A stretch of DNA of 64,000 nt from assembly GCF_024666615.1 (NCBI RefSeq), contig NZ_CP088297.1:1922001-1986000 (forward strand). The letters are read 5' to 3'. Shown here in pieces: positions 53,607 to 64,000 of this stretch. Each line of letters starts with the position of its first letter. The stretch's first letter is position 1. Made by a program: the position numbers and the translations under genes. The stretch is from Aquabacterium sp. J223. GTDB lineage: Bacteria; Pseudomonadota; Gammaproteobacteria; Burkholderiales; Burkholderiaceae_C. The notes below the pieces were generated by a model. The model worked only from the letters and a program-made list of their open reading frames with translations. It was not told the DNA's origin and did not search any database.

Positions 53607-56465
53607 ATGATGCAGCAGTACAGGGCGAACTCGTACCTGTTCGGGGGCAACGCCCCCTACGTCGAGGAGCTCTACGAGGCCTACCTCGACAACCCCGGCT
53701 CGGTGCCCGACAACTGGCGCGCCTATTTCGACGCCATGCAGAACGTGCCGGCGGTCGACGGCTCCGGGTCCCGCGACATCCCCCACGCCCCCATCGTCGA
53801 GTCCTTCGCGCAACGCGCCAAGGCCAACGTGCTGCAGGCCCGCGCCAGCGACGCCGAACTGTCGGTGGCGCGCAAGCAGGTGCACGTGCAGTCGCTCATC
53901 GCGGCCTACCGGTCGCTCGGCGCACGCTGGGCCGACCTCGACCCGCTGAAGCGCACCGAGCGCCCGCGCATCCCCGAGCTGGAGCCGGCGTTCTACGACC
54001 TCACCGAAAGTGACATGGACATCACTTTCAGTGCGACGAACACCTACTTCACCAAGGCCGACCAGCAGAGCCTGCGCGAGATCGTGCAGGCGCTGCGCGA
54101 GACCTACTGCGGCTCCATCGGTGCGGAGTTCATGCACATCACCGAGCCGGCGGAGAAGCGCTGGTGGCAGGAGCGGCTCGAGTCCATCCGCAGCAAGCCC
54201 AACTACAGCGCCGACAAGAAGAAGCACATCCTCGACCGGCTGACCGCCGCCGAAGGCCTGGAGCGCTTCCTGCACACCAAGTACGTCGGCCAGAAGCGTT
54301 TCTCGCTCGAAGGCGGCGAGAGCTTCATCGCCTCGATGGACGAGGTGGTGCAGCGCGCGGGCGAACGCGGCGTGCAGGAGATCGTCATCGGCATGGCCCA
54401 CCGCGGCCGGCTGAACGTGCTGGTCAACACGCTGGGCAAGGCGCCGAAGGACCTGTTCTCCGAGTTCGAGCACACCGCGCCGGAGAACCTGCCCTCGGGC
54501 GACGTCAAGTACCACCAGGGCTTCTCCAGCGACGTGTCCACCCCCGGCGGCCCGGTGCACCTGAGCCTGGCCTTCAACCCCTCGCACCTGGAGATCGTGA
54601 ACCCGGTGGTGGAGGGCAGCGTCAAGGCCCGCATGGACCGCCGCGGCGACAAGACCGGCGACCAGGTGCTGCCGGTGCTGGTGCACGGCGACGCCGCGTT
54701 CGCCGGCCAGGGCGTGGTGATGGAGACGCTGGCGCTGGCGCAGACCCGCGGCTACTTCACCGGCGGCACGCTGCACCTGGTGATCAACAACCAGATCGGC
54801 TTCACCACCAGCGACCCGCGCGACAGCCGCTCGACGCTGTACTGCACCGACGTCGTCAAGATGATCGAGGCGCCGGTGCTGCACGTGAACGGCGACGACC
54901 CCGAGGCGGTGGTGCTGTGCACCCAGCTCGCGCTGGAGTACCGCCAGCAGTTCAAGAAGGACGTGGTCGTCGACATCGTCTGCTTCCGCAAGCTGGGCCA
55001 CAACGAGCAGGACACCCCCTCGCTCACCCAGCCGCTGATGTACAAGAAGATCGCCGCCCACCCCGGCACCCGCAAGCTCTACGGCGACAAGCTGGTGGCC
55101 CAGGGCACCCTGCCGCCGGAGGGTCCCGACGAGATGGTCAAGGCCTTCCGCGCCGCGATGGACGCCGGCCGCCACACCGTCGACCCGGTGCTGACCAACT
55201 TCAAGGGCAAGTACGCCGTCGACTGGAGCCCGTACCTGGGCAAGAAGTGGACGGACGCGGCCGACACCGCGTTGCCGCTGGCGGAGATCAAGCGCCTGGC
55301 CGAGCGGGTCACCACCATCCCGGCCAACTTCAAGCTGCACCCGCTGGTCGAGAAGGTGATCGCCGACCGCGCGGCCATGGGCCGCGGCGAGATCAACGTC
55401 GACTGGGGCATGGGCGAGACGCTGGCCTACGCCTCGCTGGTGGCCAGCGGCTACCCGGTTCGCCTGTCGGGCGAGGATGTCGGCCGCGGCACCTTCGTGC
55501 ACCGCCACGCCGTGCTGCACGACCAGAACCGCGAGAAGTGGGACGTCGGCGCCTACGTGCCGCTGCAGAACGTGGCGGAGAACCAGGCGCCGTTCGTCGT
55601 CATCGACTCCATCCTGTCGGAGGAGGCGGTGCTCGGCTTCGAGTACGGCTACGCCTCCGCCGACCCGAACACGCTGACCATCTGGGAGGCGCAGTTCGGC
55701 GACTTCGTCAACGGCGCGCAGGTGGTGATCGACCAGTTCATCGCCTCCGGCGAGGTGAAGTGGGGCCGCGTCAACGGGCTGACGATGCTGCTGCCGCACG
55801 GCTACGAAGGCCAGGGACCGGAGCACAGCTCGGCGCGGCTGGAGCGCTTCATGCAGCTGGCGGCCGACAACAACATGCAGGTCGTGCAGCCGACCAATGC
55901 GGCGCAGATCTTCCACCTGCTGCGTCGCCAGATGGTGCGCCTGTTCCGCAAGCCGCTGGTGGTGATGAGCCCGAAGTCGCTGCTGCGCAACAAGGACGCC
56001 ACCTCCCCGCTGGTCGACTTCACCAAGGGCGAGTTCAAGACCGTCATCGGCGAGCAGAACGCGGCGGTCGATCCGGCCAAGGTCAAGCGGGTCATCGCCT
56101 GCTCGGGCAAGGTCTACTACGACCTGGTGAAGAAGCGCGAGGAGAAGAAGTCGCTGGACGTGGCCGTCATCCGAGTCGAACAGCTCTATCCGTTCCCGCA
56201 CAAGGCCTTCGCCGCCGAGGTCAAGAAGTACCCCAACGCCACCGAAGTGGTGTGGTGCCAGGACGAGCCGCAGAACCAGGGCGCCTGGTTCTTCGTGCAG
56301 CACTACATCCACGAGAACATGCTCGACGGCCAGAAGCTGGGTTACGCCGGCCGCCCGGCGTCCGCCTCGCCGGCGGTGGGATACGCCCACCTGCACCAGG
56401 AGCAGCAGAAGACGCTGCTGGACCAGGCCTTCGGCAAGCTCAAGGGCTTCCTGCTGAGCAAGTAA
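53607..56465 (+). CDS. sucA: 2-oxoglutarate dehydrogenase E1 component
   Basis: A 952-residue thiamine-diphosphate enzyme that decarboxylates 2-oxoglutarate in the TCA cycle. The N-terminal E2-binding segment is [37 protein letters not shown]. The active-site stretch is [17 protein letters not shown], followed by the ThDP motif with [45 protein letters not shown] 53607 (MMQQYRAN) follows AAAGGTGAG. The leader probably contains the sucA RNA. sucB starts 20 bases after the stop. Confidence 0.97.
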   Translation: MMQQYRANSYLFGGNAPYVEELYEAYLDNPGSVPDNWRAYFDAMQNVPAVDGSGSRDIPHAPIVESFAQRAKANVLQARASDAELSVARKQVHVQSLIAAYRSLGARWADLDPLKRTERPRIPELEPAFYDLTESDMDITFSATNTYFTKADQQSLREIVQALRETYCGSIGAEFMHITEPAEKRWWQERLESIRSKPNYSADKKKHILDRLTAAEGLERFLHTKYVGQKRFSLEGGESFIASMDEVVQRAGERGVQEIVIGMAHRGRLNVLVNTLGKAPKDLFSEFEHTAPENLPSGDVKYHQGFSSDVSTPGGPVHLSLAFNPSHLEIVNPVVEGSVKARMDRRGDKTGDQVLPVLVHGDAAFAGQGVVMETLALAQTRGYFTGGTLHLVINNQIGFTTSDPRDSRSTLYCTDVVKMIEAPVLHVNGDDPEAVVLCTQLALEYRQQFKKDVVVDIVCFRKLGHNEQDTPSLTQPLMYKKIAAHPGTRKLYGDKLVAQGTLPPEGPDEMVKAFRAAMDAGRHTVDPVLTNFKGKYAVDWSPYLGKKWTDAADTALPLAEIKRLAERVTTIPANFKLHPLVEKVIADRAAMGRGEINVDWGMGETLAYASLVASGYPVRLSGEDVGRGTFVHRHAVLHDQNREKWDVGAYVPLQNVAENQAPFVVIDSILSEEAVLGFEYGYASADPNTLTIWEAQFGDFVNGAQVVIDQFIASGEVKWGRVNGLTMLLPHGYEGQGPEHSSARLERFMQLAADNNMQVVQPTNAAQIFHLLRRQMVRLFRKPLVVMSPKSLLRNKDATSPLVDFTKGEFKTVIGEQNAAVDPAKVKRVIACSGKVYYDLVKKREEKKSLDVAVIRVEQLYPFPHKAFAAEVKKYPNATEVVWCQDEPQNQGAWFFVQHYIHENMLDGQKLGYAGRPASASPAVGYAHLHQEQQKTLLDQAFGKLKGFLLSK

Positions 56466-56485
56466 GAACACAAGAGAACAACCCC

Positions 56486-57760
<1,275 letters not shown>

Positions 57761-57914
57761 CCCCCGGCCGCCTTGCGGCCGCCCCCCGAGGGGGCACCCG
57801 ACCCGACCGGGAGACCCGGATCGGGCCGGGCTCCTCGGCCCGCATCCCGCGCCCCTGGCCGGCTGCGCCGGCCTGTCCCCTGCCGGGGAACTTGGGCCTC
57901 AACTGGTTCTTGAC
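57761..57914. repeat. GC-rich palindromic spacer
   Basis: The 154 bases between sucB and lpdA contain several perfect or near-perfect palindromes, including CGGCCGCCTTGCGGCCG at 57766-57782 and GCCCCC / GGGGGC at 57781-57795. Similar C5/G5 palindromes occur after lpdA and after zapE. They resemble dispersed REP-like elements rather than classical terminators, since no T-run follows. Confidence 0.4.
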
Positions 57915-59348
<1,434 letters not shown>

Positions 59349-59436
59349 TCCCCCCACGCGCCTTCCGTCGCTGCCCCCGCGGGGTTCTGCAGCGGACCGG
59401 CGGAGCCGGATCCGCGCAGACTTAAGAGGCAGACCT

Positions 59437-60534
59437 TTGCAAGTTCGGGAGATCTATCAGCGCACGCTGCAGGAACGCGGCTACAGCGCCGACCCGGCGC
59501 AGCTGCGCGCCATCGACGCGCTCGAGCGCTGCGAGCGCGAATGGGCCGACTACAAGGCGCGGCGCGGCAACCCGATCAGCAAGCTGCTGCGCCGCCCGCC
59601 GCTGCCCAAGGGCGTGTACATGTACGGAGGCGTCGGCCGTGGCAAGAGCTTCCTGATGGACTGCTTCTTCCAGGCCGTGCCGCTGACGCGCAAGACCCGG
59701 CTGCACTTCCACGAGTTCATGCGCGAGGTGCACCGCGAGCTGCAGGAGCTGAAGGGCACCGCCGACCCGCTGGACGAACTGGGCCGGCGCATCGCGCGCC
59801 GCTTCAGGCTGATCTGCTTCGACGAGTTCCACGTCGCCGACGTGACCGACGCGATGATCCTGCACCGGCTGCTGCAGGCGATGTTCGACAACCGGGTGAG
59901 CATCGTCACCACGTCGAACTTCCACCCCGACGGGCTCTACCCGCACGGCCTGCACCGCGACCGCATCCTGCCGGCCATCGCGCTGCTGAAGTCGAAGATG
60001 GAGGTGGTCAACGTCGACCACGGCACCGACTACCGGCAGCGCACGCTCAACCACCTCCAGCTCTACCACACGCCGCTGGGCCCGCAGGCCGACGCGGCGA
60101 TGTCGGCGGCCTTCGACGAACTGGCCGAGGCCCGCGACGAGGACCCGCTGCTGCGCATCGAGCACCGCGAGATCCGCGCGCTGCGCCGTGCGGGCGGCGT
60201 GGTCTGGTTCGACTTCAAGTCGCTGTGCGGCGGCCCGCGCTCGCAGAACGACTACCTGGAGCTGGCCACCCAGTTCCACACCCTGCTGCTGTCCAACGTG
60301 CCGCAGATGCCGCCGCGGCTGGCCAGCGAGGCGCGGCGCTTCACGCTGCTGGTCGACGTGCTGTACGACCGCCGGGTCAAGCTGATCCTGTCGGCCGAGG
60401 TGCCTGCGGAACAGCTCTACACCGAAGGCCCGCTGGCCCACGAGTTCCCGCGCACGGTGTCGCGGCTGCAGGAAATGCAGTCGGCCGAGTTCCTGGCACT
60501 GGAGCGGCGCGACGTGGACACCTCCTTGACGTAG
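59437..60534 (+). CDS. zapE: Cell division ATPase ZapE (AFG1-like)
   Basis: A 365-residue P-loop ATPase. Walker A GGVGRGKS is at residues 64-71 and Walker B is RLICFDEFHVADVTDAM. HFHEFMREVH, TTSNFHPDGLYPHGLHRDRILPAI and FDFKSLCGGPRSQNDYLELA are typical of the AFG1/ZapE family. E. coli ZapE affects Z-ring stability under stress. The start is TTG 59437 with AAGAGG at good spacing. In many Burkholderiales it follows the sucAB-lpdA genes, as here. Confidence 0.93.
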   Translation: MQVREIYQRTLQERGYSADPAQLRAIDALERCEREWADYKARRGNPISKLLRRPPLPKGVYMYGGVGRGKSFLMDCFFQAVPLTRKTRLHFHEFMREVHRELQELKGTADPLDELGRRIARRFRLICFDEFHVADVTDAMILHRLLQAMFDNRVSIVTTSNFHPDGLYPHGLHRDRILPAIALLKSKMEVVNVDHGTDYRQRTLNHLQLYHTPLGPQADAAMSAAFDELAEARDEDPLLRIEHREIRALRRAGGVVWFDFKSLCGGPRSQNDYLELATQFHTLLLSNVPQMPPRLASEARRFTLLVDVLYDRRVKLILSAEVPAEQLYTEGPLAHEFPRTVSRLQEMQSAEFLALERRDVDTSLT

Positions 60535-60562
60535 GCCCCCCCGCCCTCCGTGTGCGAAGGGC

Positions 60563-60578
60563 CACCCCCGCGGGGGTG
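60563..60578. repeat. Perfect 16-bp GC palindrome after zapE
   Basis: CACCCCCGCGGGGGTG is a perfect palindrome in the 96-base gap between convergent zapE and the endonuclease-fold gene. It resembles the C5/G5 palindromes at 57781-57795 and near 59383. It could act as a bidirectional stem, but no T-run is present. Confidence 0.45.
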
Positions 60579-60630
60579 CGCAGCCGGCTTGGGGCGGCCC
60601 GGCACTTGGCTGAGCCGCGCCGTCGACGAC

Positions 60631-61662
60631 CTAAACCTTCTTGGCCGGCTTGTGCGTGAACACCGCGCGCACGATGCCGTGGTCGTTGGTGCCGTGGCGC
60701 TCGTGGTCCTCGAAGTTGAGGTGATCGTTGTTGATGACCAGCCCGTCGAACAGCCAGCGCCGCTTGCGGCTGTGGTCGTAGAACTGCTCGCTGACCAGGA
60801 TGTGGTCCAGCGACTCGCGCAGCCCCTGGTGCACATGGGTGTAGTAGACGTCGCGGGTGTCGCGGTACTCCTGCAGCGTCTGCGTGGTGTAGAGCGCCGC
60901 GTCGCGCCCGCCAAGCGAGTCGCCCACCAGGTAGATCGGCTGGCCGGTCAGGATGTTGCCGGTGTTGCTGCTCTGCCCGTCGTTGATGTCGCCGATCACG
61001 ATCACCGGCGCGTCGTTGCCTTTCATCCGTTCTGTCAGCAGCCAGCGCAGCGCGGCCGCCTCGGCGGTGCGCCGCACGGTGGAGATCGCCGCGCCGAGCG
61101 CCTCGGCATGCGGCGCGTAGGTGTCGCGGTCGGCCTTGAACCAGGCCTCGCGGCCGACCTGCGTCGGCGCCTTGGACTTGAGGTGGCAGACGTAGACCTG
61201 CACCTCGGCCTCGTCCTGCCGCGGCCGGATGGCCAGGCGCAGCACCGGTCGCGAGAAGCCCTTGATCGTCACCCGGATGCCGGGCGTCTGCGGGTCGTCG
61301 CCGCCGGACTGCAGGCGAAAGCCGGTCGGGAAATCGGCGATCCATTCGGGCGTGCCGGCCAGCAGCCCCTTGCGCACCAGCGCCGCGCAGACGATGCGCT
61401 TGCCCTTGGCGTCGGCCGGCACCAGGGCGTCGTAGCGCTGGGCCAGGTCGCCCTGCGCCAGCACCCGCTGCAGCGCGCTGTCATGCCACAGCTCCTGCAG
61501 GCCGACCACGTCGGCGTCCAGCAGCGCCAGCTGGCCGGCGGTCCAGTCGACCTTGCGCTGCAGTGCGGCCTCGCTCCAGCCGGGCCGGGTGTACAGCGGC
61601 AGGCCGGGCTCGTTCAGGTTGAGCAGGTTGAAGGTGGCGATCGACAGGGTCTCGAGCTTCAT
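60631..61662 (-). CDS. Endonuclease/exonuclease/phosphatase-fold protein
   Basis: A 343-residue EEP-superfamily protein, metal-dependent phosphodiesterase or nuclease fold. Conserved elements are IATFNLLNL, DADVVGLQELWHD (metal-binding Glu), VYVCHLKSKAP, VIVIGDINDGQSSNTGNIL and the C-terminal LDHILVSEQF with FEDHERHGTNDHGIVRA, containing the catalytic His. No signal peptide is seen, so it is probably cytoplasmic. ATG 61662 is directly before the domain. Substrate is unknown. It is the last gene of a leftward cluster, 125 bases after the dioxygenase. Confidence 0.85.
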   Translation of the reverse strand: MKLETLSIATFNLLNLNEPGLPLYTRPGWSEAALQRKVDWTAGQLALLDADVVGLQELWHDSALQRVLAQGDLAQRYDALVPADAKGKRIVCAALVRKGLLAGTPEWIADFPTGFRLQSGGDDPQTPGIRVTIKGFSRPVLRLAIRPRQDEAEVQVYVCHLKSKAPTQVGREAWFKADRDTYAPHAEALGAAISTVRRTAEAAALRWLLTERMKGNDAPVIVIGDINDGQSSNTGNILTGQPIYLVGDSLGGRDAALYTTQTLQEYRDTRDVYYTHVHQGLRESLDHILVSEQFYDHSRKRRWLFDGLVINNDHLNFEDHERHGTNDHGIVRAVFTHKPAKKV

Positions 61663-61787
61663 GGCGTCCTCGGCAGGCCCGCAGCGTCGTCGCGCCGCGT
61701 GGCAGGTGGATGACGCCGCAGCCTGACGCGGAACGCGGGCGCCGGCCTCCCTAACCCGTGGTGAGCCGCACCAGGACGCCGCGAGGC

Positions 61788-62675
61788 TCAGGCCGCCAGC
61801 CGCTGCGCCTCCGGCGAGGTCACCACCTCCTCGGTGGTCGCGCGGCGCAGCTCGCGCCGCTCGGCGAAGTCGAAGTGCCGGCCGCGGTGCAGGGTGGCGG
61901 TGTTGTCCCACATCACCAGGTCGCCCACCTCCCACTGGTGCCGGTAGACGAACTCGCGCTGGGTGGCGTGCTCCAGCAGGTCCCACAGCAGCATGCGGCC
62001 TTCGGGCACGGTCATGCCGACGATGCGCTCGCAGTGCGCGCCCACCCACAGGATGCGCCGGCCCGAGCGCGGGTCCGTCTGCACCAGCGGCCATTCCACC
62101 GGCGGCATCACGTTGCGCTGCGCCTCGTCGTAGCCGGTGTCGCCCAGCATGAAGCGCGAGTGCAGCGCGTAGTGCACCGCCGTCAGGCCGTCGATGCGGG
62201 CCTTGGTGTCCTCGTCCAGCGCGTCGTAGGCGGCGCGCAGGTCGGTGAACTCGGTGTCGCCGCCCTTGGCCGGCACCACCACCGCCGACAGCATCGAGTA
62301 CTTGGCCCGCGGCCGCTGGAACGAGCTGTCGCTGTGCCAGAGCTGGTTGCCCAGGTTGCCGACGATCTTGGCGTGCTCGCGCGCCGCGATGTCGCCGTCG
62401 ACGGTGACGTTGGAGATGTCGGCCAGCTCGGCGTGCTTGAAGCGGTGCGGGCCGCCGCGCACCCGGCGGAAGCCCAGGTCCAGCGGGCCGAAGCTCTGCG
62501 CGAAGCGGATCTGCTGGTCCTGGTCCAGCGGCTGGCGCTTGAACACCAGCACCGCATGGCGGTCCATCGCGGCCTCGATCTCGTGCACCTGCTCGGGCGT
62601 GAGCGGCTGGCGGATGTCGATGCCGATGGCCTCGGCGCCGATGTGCGGGGTCAGGGGGCGGGTCTGCAGGGTCAT
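61788..62675 (-). CDS. TauD/TfdA-family 2-oxoglutarate-dependent dioxygenase
   Basis: A 295-residue non-haem iron dioxygenase. The metal triad is His114 and Asp116 (LWHSDSSF) plus His263 (TLHRGRHF); the 2-oxoglutarate-binding arginine lies in RELRRATT at about 274-279. The sequence is closer to the TfdA/alpha-ketoglutarate-dependent herbicide-dioxygenase branch than to TauD by its EFTDLRAAYDALDEDTKARIDGL segment, although substrate cannot be read off. ATG 62675 follows AAGGAG. It is 38 bases downstream of a Bug-type binding protein, suggesting uptake and oxidation of one organic compound. Confidence 0.9.
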   Translation of the reverse strand: MTLQTRPLTPHIGAEAIGIDIRQPLTPEQVHEIEAAMDRHAVLVFKRQPLDQDQQIRFAQSFGPLDLGFRRVRGGPHRFKHAELADISNVTVDGDIAAREHAKIVGNLGNQLWHSDSSFQRPRAKYSMLSAVVVPAKGGDTEFTDLRAAYDALDEDTKARIDGLTAVHYALHSRFMLGDTGYDEAQRNVMPPVEWPLVQTDPRSGRRILWVGAHCERIVGMTVPEGRMLLWDLLEHATQREFVYRHQWEVGDLVMWDNTATLHRGRHFDFAERRELRRATTEEVVTSPEAQRLAA

Positions 62676-62713
62676 GTCGTTGCTCCTTCGCGGTGCGGGG
62701 CCGTTCCTTGTCG

Positions 62714-63703
62714 TCACTCGGGCTTGATGCCGGCGGCCTTGACCACCTGCTGCCACTTGTCGATCTCGCTGCGGATCAGCGCGTTGTACTCGTCGGGGGT
62801 GGAGCCCACCGGCTCCATGCCCAGCTGGGCCATGCGCTCGACCACCTCCGGCGACTTCACGGCGGCCGCGATGTCGGCGCCGATGCGGCGCAGCAGGTCG
62901 CGCGGCACGCCGGCCGGTGCGATGACGCCGATCACGCTCATGCCGGCGACGCCGGGCAGCGTCTCGGCGATGGTCGGCACCTCGGGCAGGCTGCCCGACC
63001 GTTTCGGGCTGGCCAGGGCGATGACCTTCAGCCGCTTGTCGCGCACGAAGGGCATGGCCGAGTAGGCGACGTCGAACAGCAGCGGCACCCGGCCGCCCAG
63101 CACGTCCTGCTGCGCCGGGGCGCTGCCCTTGTAGGGCACGTGGACCATGCGGATGCCGGCCGTGCTGTTCAGCAGTTCACCGGCCAGGTGCGTGCCGGTG
63201 CCGATGCCGGGGGTGGCATAGCTCACCGCATCGGGGTTCTTCTTCGTGTAGGCCACCAGCTCGGCCACGGTGTTGAAGGGGGCCGAAGGGTGGGCGAACA
63301 CGCCGTAGTGCGCCTGCGCGATCTGCGAGACGGCGGTCAAATCCTTCAGCGTGTCGTACGGCAGGCTGGGCTGCAGCGAGGCGTTGATCATGAAGGCGCT
63401 GATCGCCATGCCCAGCGTGTAGCCGTCGGCCGGCGACTTGGCCAGCGTGCTGGTGCCCACGGTGGTGCCGCCGCCCGGCTTGTAGTCGATCACCACCGGC
63501 TGCTTCCAGTTCGCCTGCAGGCGCTCGGCGATCAGCCGTGCGGCGGTGTCGGTGGGGCCGCCGGGGGCGAAGGGCACGATCAGCTTCACCGGCTTGCTGG
63601 GGAAGGCCGACGCCGGTTCGGATTGCGCGGTGGCGGCCGGCGCGCAGGCGGCCGCCGCCAGCGCGAGCAGCAGGCGGCGGGTGGTCGAGGGGTGGCGGGT
63701 CAT
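62714..63703 (-). CDS. Bug-family periplasmic substrate-binding protein
   Basis: A 329-residue tripartite tricarboxylate transporter substrate-binding (Bug) protein. A twin-arginine-like or Sec signal (MTRHPSTTRRLLLALAAAACAPAATAQ) precedes the mature part. Diagnostic segments are FPSKPVKLIVPFAPGGPTDTAARLIAERL, YKPGGGTTVGTSTLAKSPADGYTL, SYATPGIGTGTHLAGELL, VPYKGSAPAQQDVLGGRVPLLFD and PEVPTIAETLPG. Burkholderiales have many such proteins, mostly without a dedicated transporter beside them, as here. ATG 63703 overlaps the IclR stop (ATGA), so translation is coupled to the regulator gene. Confidence 0.93.
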   Translation of the reverse strand: MTRHPSTTRRLLLALAAAACAPAATAQSEPASAFPSKPVKLIVPFAPGGPTDTAARLIAERLQANWKQPVVIDYKPGGGTTVGTSTLAKSPADGYTLGMAISAFMINASLQPSLPYDTLKDLTAVSQIAQAHYGVFAHPSAPFNTVAELVAYTKKNPDAVSYATPGIGTGTHLAGELLNSTAGIRMVHVPYKGSAPAQQDVLGGRVPLLFDVAYSAMPFVRDKRLKVIALASPKRSGSLPEVPTIAETLPGVAGMSVIGVIAPAGVPRDLLRRIGADIAAAVKSPEVVERMAQLGMEPVGSTPDEYNALIRSEIDKWQQVVKAAGIKPE

Positions 63704-64000
63704 CGTGTCGTCTCCTTGGCCCGTCGGGGCGTCTTGTGGTGTGGGGTGTCGGGTGGGGATGCGGGGGTGGGGCCGGCCTCGGCCGGGTCGCGCCGTGGCC
63801 TCGGCTGCGTCAGCGCCAGGCCGGCCAGCCCGCCGATGTCGGCGGCCAGGCGGCGCGCGGCCTCGGTCAGCGCCGGCACCACGGTCTCGCGCAGCCGGTC
63901 GTGCGTCAGCACGAACGCCGGCCCGCCGCAGTTCAGGCTGACCACCTCGCCGCTGGGCGTGCGCACCGGCACCGCCACCGCGTGGATGTCGGGATGCCAT
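63700..64000 (-). CDS. IclR-family regulator, C-terminal part (cut by window edge)
   Basis: The gene enters from the right edge; only about 100 codons are visible. The visible protein WHPDIHAVAVPVRTPSGEVVSLNCGGPAFVLTHDRLRETVVPALTEAARRLAADIGG is the end of an IclR effector-binding domain, followed by an unusual Pro/Arg-rich tail of about 40 residues. The DNA-binding domain lies outside the window. It overlaps the Bug binding-protein gene by ATGA and probably regulates the cluster that follows. Confidence 0.8.
   Translation of the reverse strand, partial: WHPDIHAVAVPVRTPSGEVVSLNCGGPAFVLTHDRLRETVVPALTEAARRLAADIGGLAGLALTQPRPRRDPAEAGPTPASPPDTPHHKTPRRAKETTR

Noticed and set aside
52761-56471. A 1236-codon open frame on the minus strand opposite sucA
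   Set aside because: It is exactly antisense to a highly conserved gene. Its translation is His/Arg/Val/Leu-rich without any family resemblance, as expected from third-position GC bias.

Overview
The window is a very GC-rich stretch of a bacterial chromosome. Gene content points to a betaproteobacterium of the order Burkholderiales, most likely near the Rubrivivax/Leptothrix group (inference). The clues are the tig-clpP-clpX-lon and sucA-sucB-lpdA-zapE orders, the ilvB-ilvH-ilvC-psd-pssA-leuA run, the hpnCDE squalene genes, a Bug-family binding protein and a sigma factor operon with DUF3619 and DUF3106 partners. No rRNA, insertion sequence, CRISPR array or intact prophage was seen.

Layout. 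1-2.6 kb: a MoxR ATPase/VWA pair, then a broken DnaE2 remnant and the 3' half of a tRNA-Pro gene, which looks like a scar of an old integration event. 2.6-11.7 kb: an accessory-like block with a frameshifted GMC oxidoreductase, a cupin, a universal stress protein, a carbamoyltransferase homologue without catalytic motifs, a Crp/Fnr regulator and a response regulator/hybrid kinase pair. 11.7-23 kb: membrane and soluble pyrophosphatases, an M16 peptidase, PII, dgkA and the sigma factor operon. 23-31 kb: branched-chain amino acid and phospholipid synthesis, with a leucine-rich leader peptide and terminator in front of leuA, then a penicillin-binding endopeptidase. 31-41 kb: an IclR regulator, a TIGR03790-type protein, hpnCDE and a divergent RND efflux operon with a clear promoter and palindrome. 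41-48 kb: protein quality-control genes and four tRNA genes. 48-60.5 kb: etfBA with an acyl-CoA dehydrogenase, then the 2-oxoglutarate dehydrogenase operon with a likely sucA RNA leader. 60.5-64 kb: a leftward cluster (IclR, Bug binding protein, TauD/TfdA dioxygenase, endonuclease/phosphatase-fold protein) that looks catabolic.

Most of the window is ordinary core genome. I found no convincing new multi-gene system. The observations most worth following are regulatory: the leuA attenuator, the sucA leader, the long ilvB-ilvH spacer, and the operator-like palindromes before the RND operon and etfBA. Three genes carry single-base frameshifts and one tRNA has one base too many, mostly in C or G runs. 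This pattern suggests base-calling errors, so those genes may be intact in the organism.
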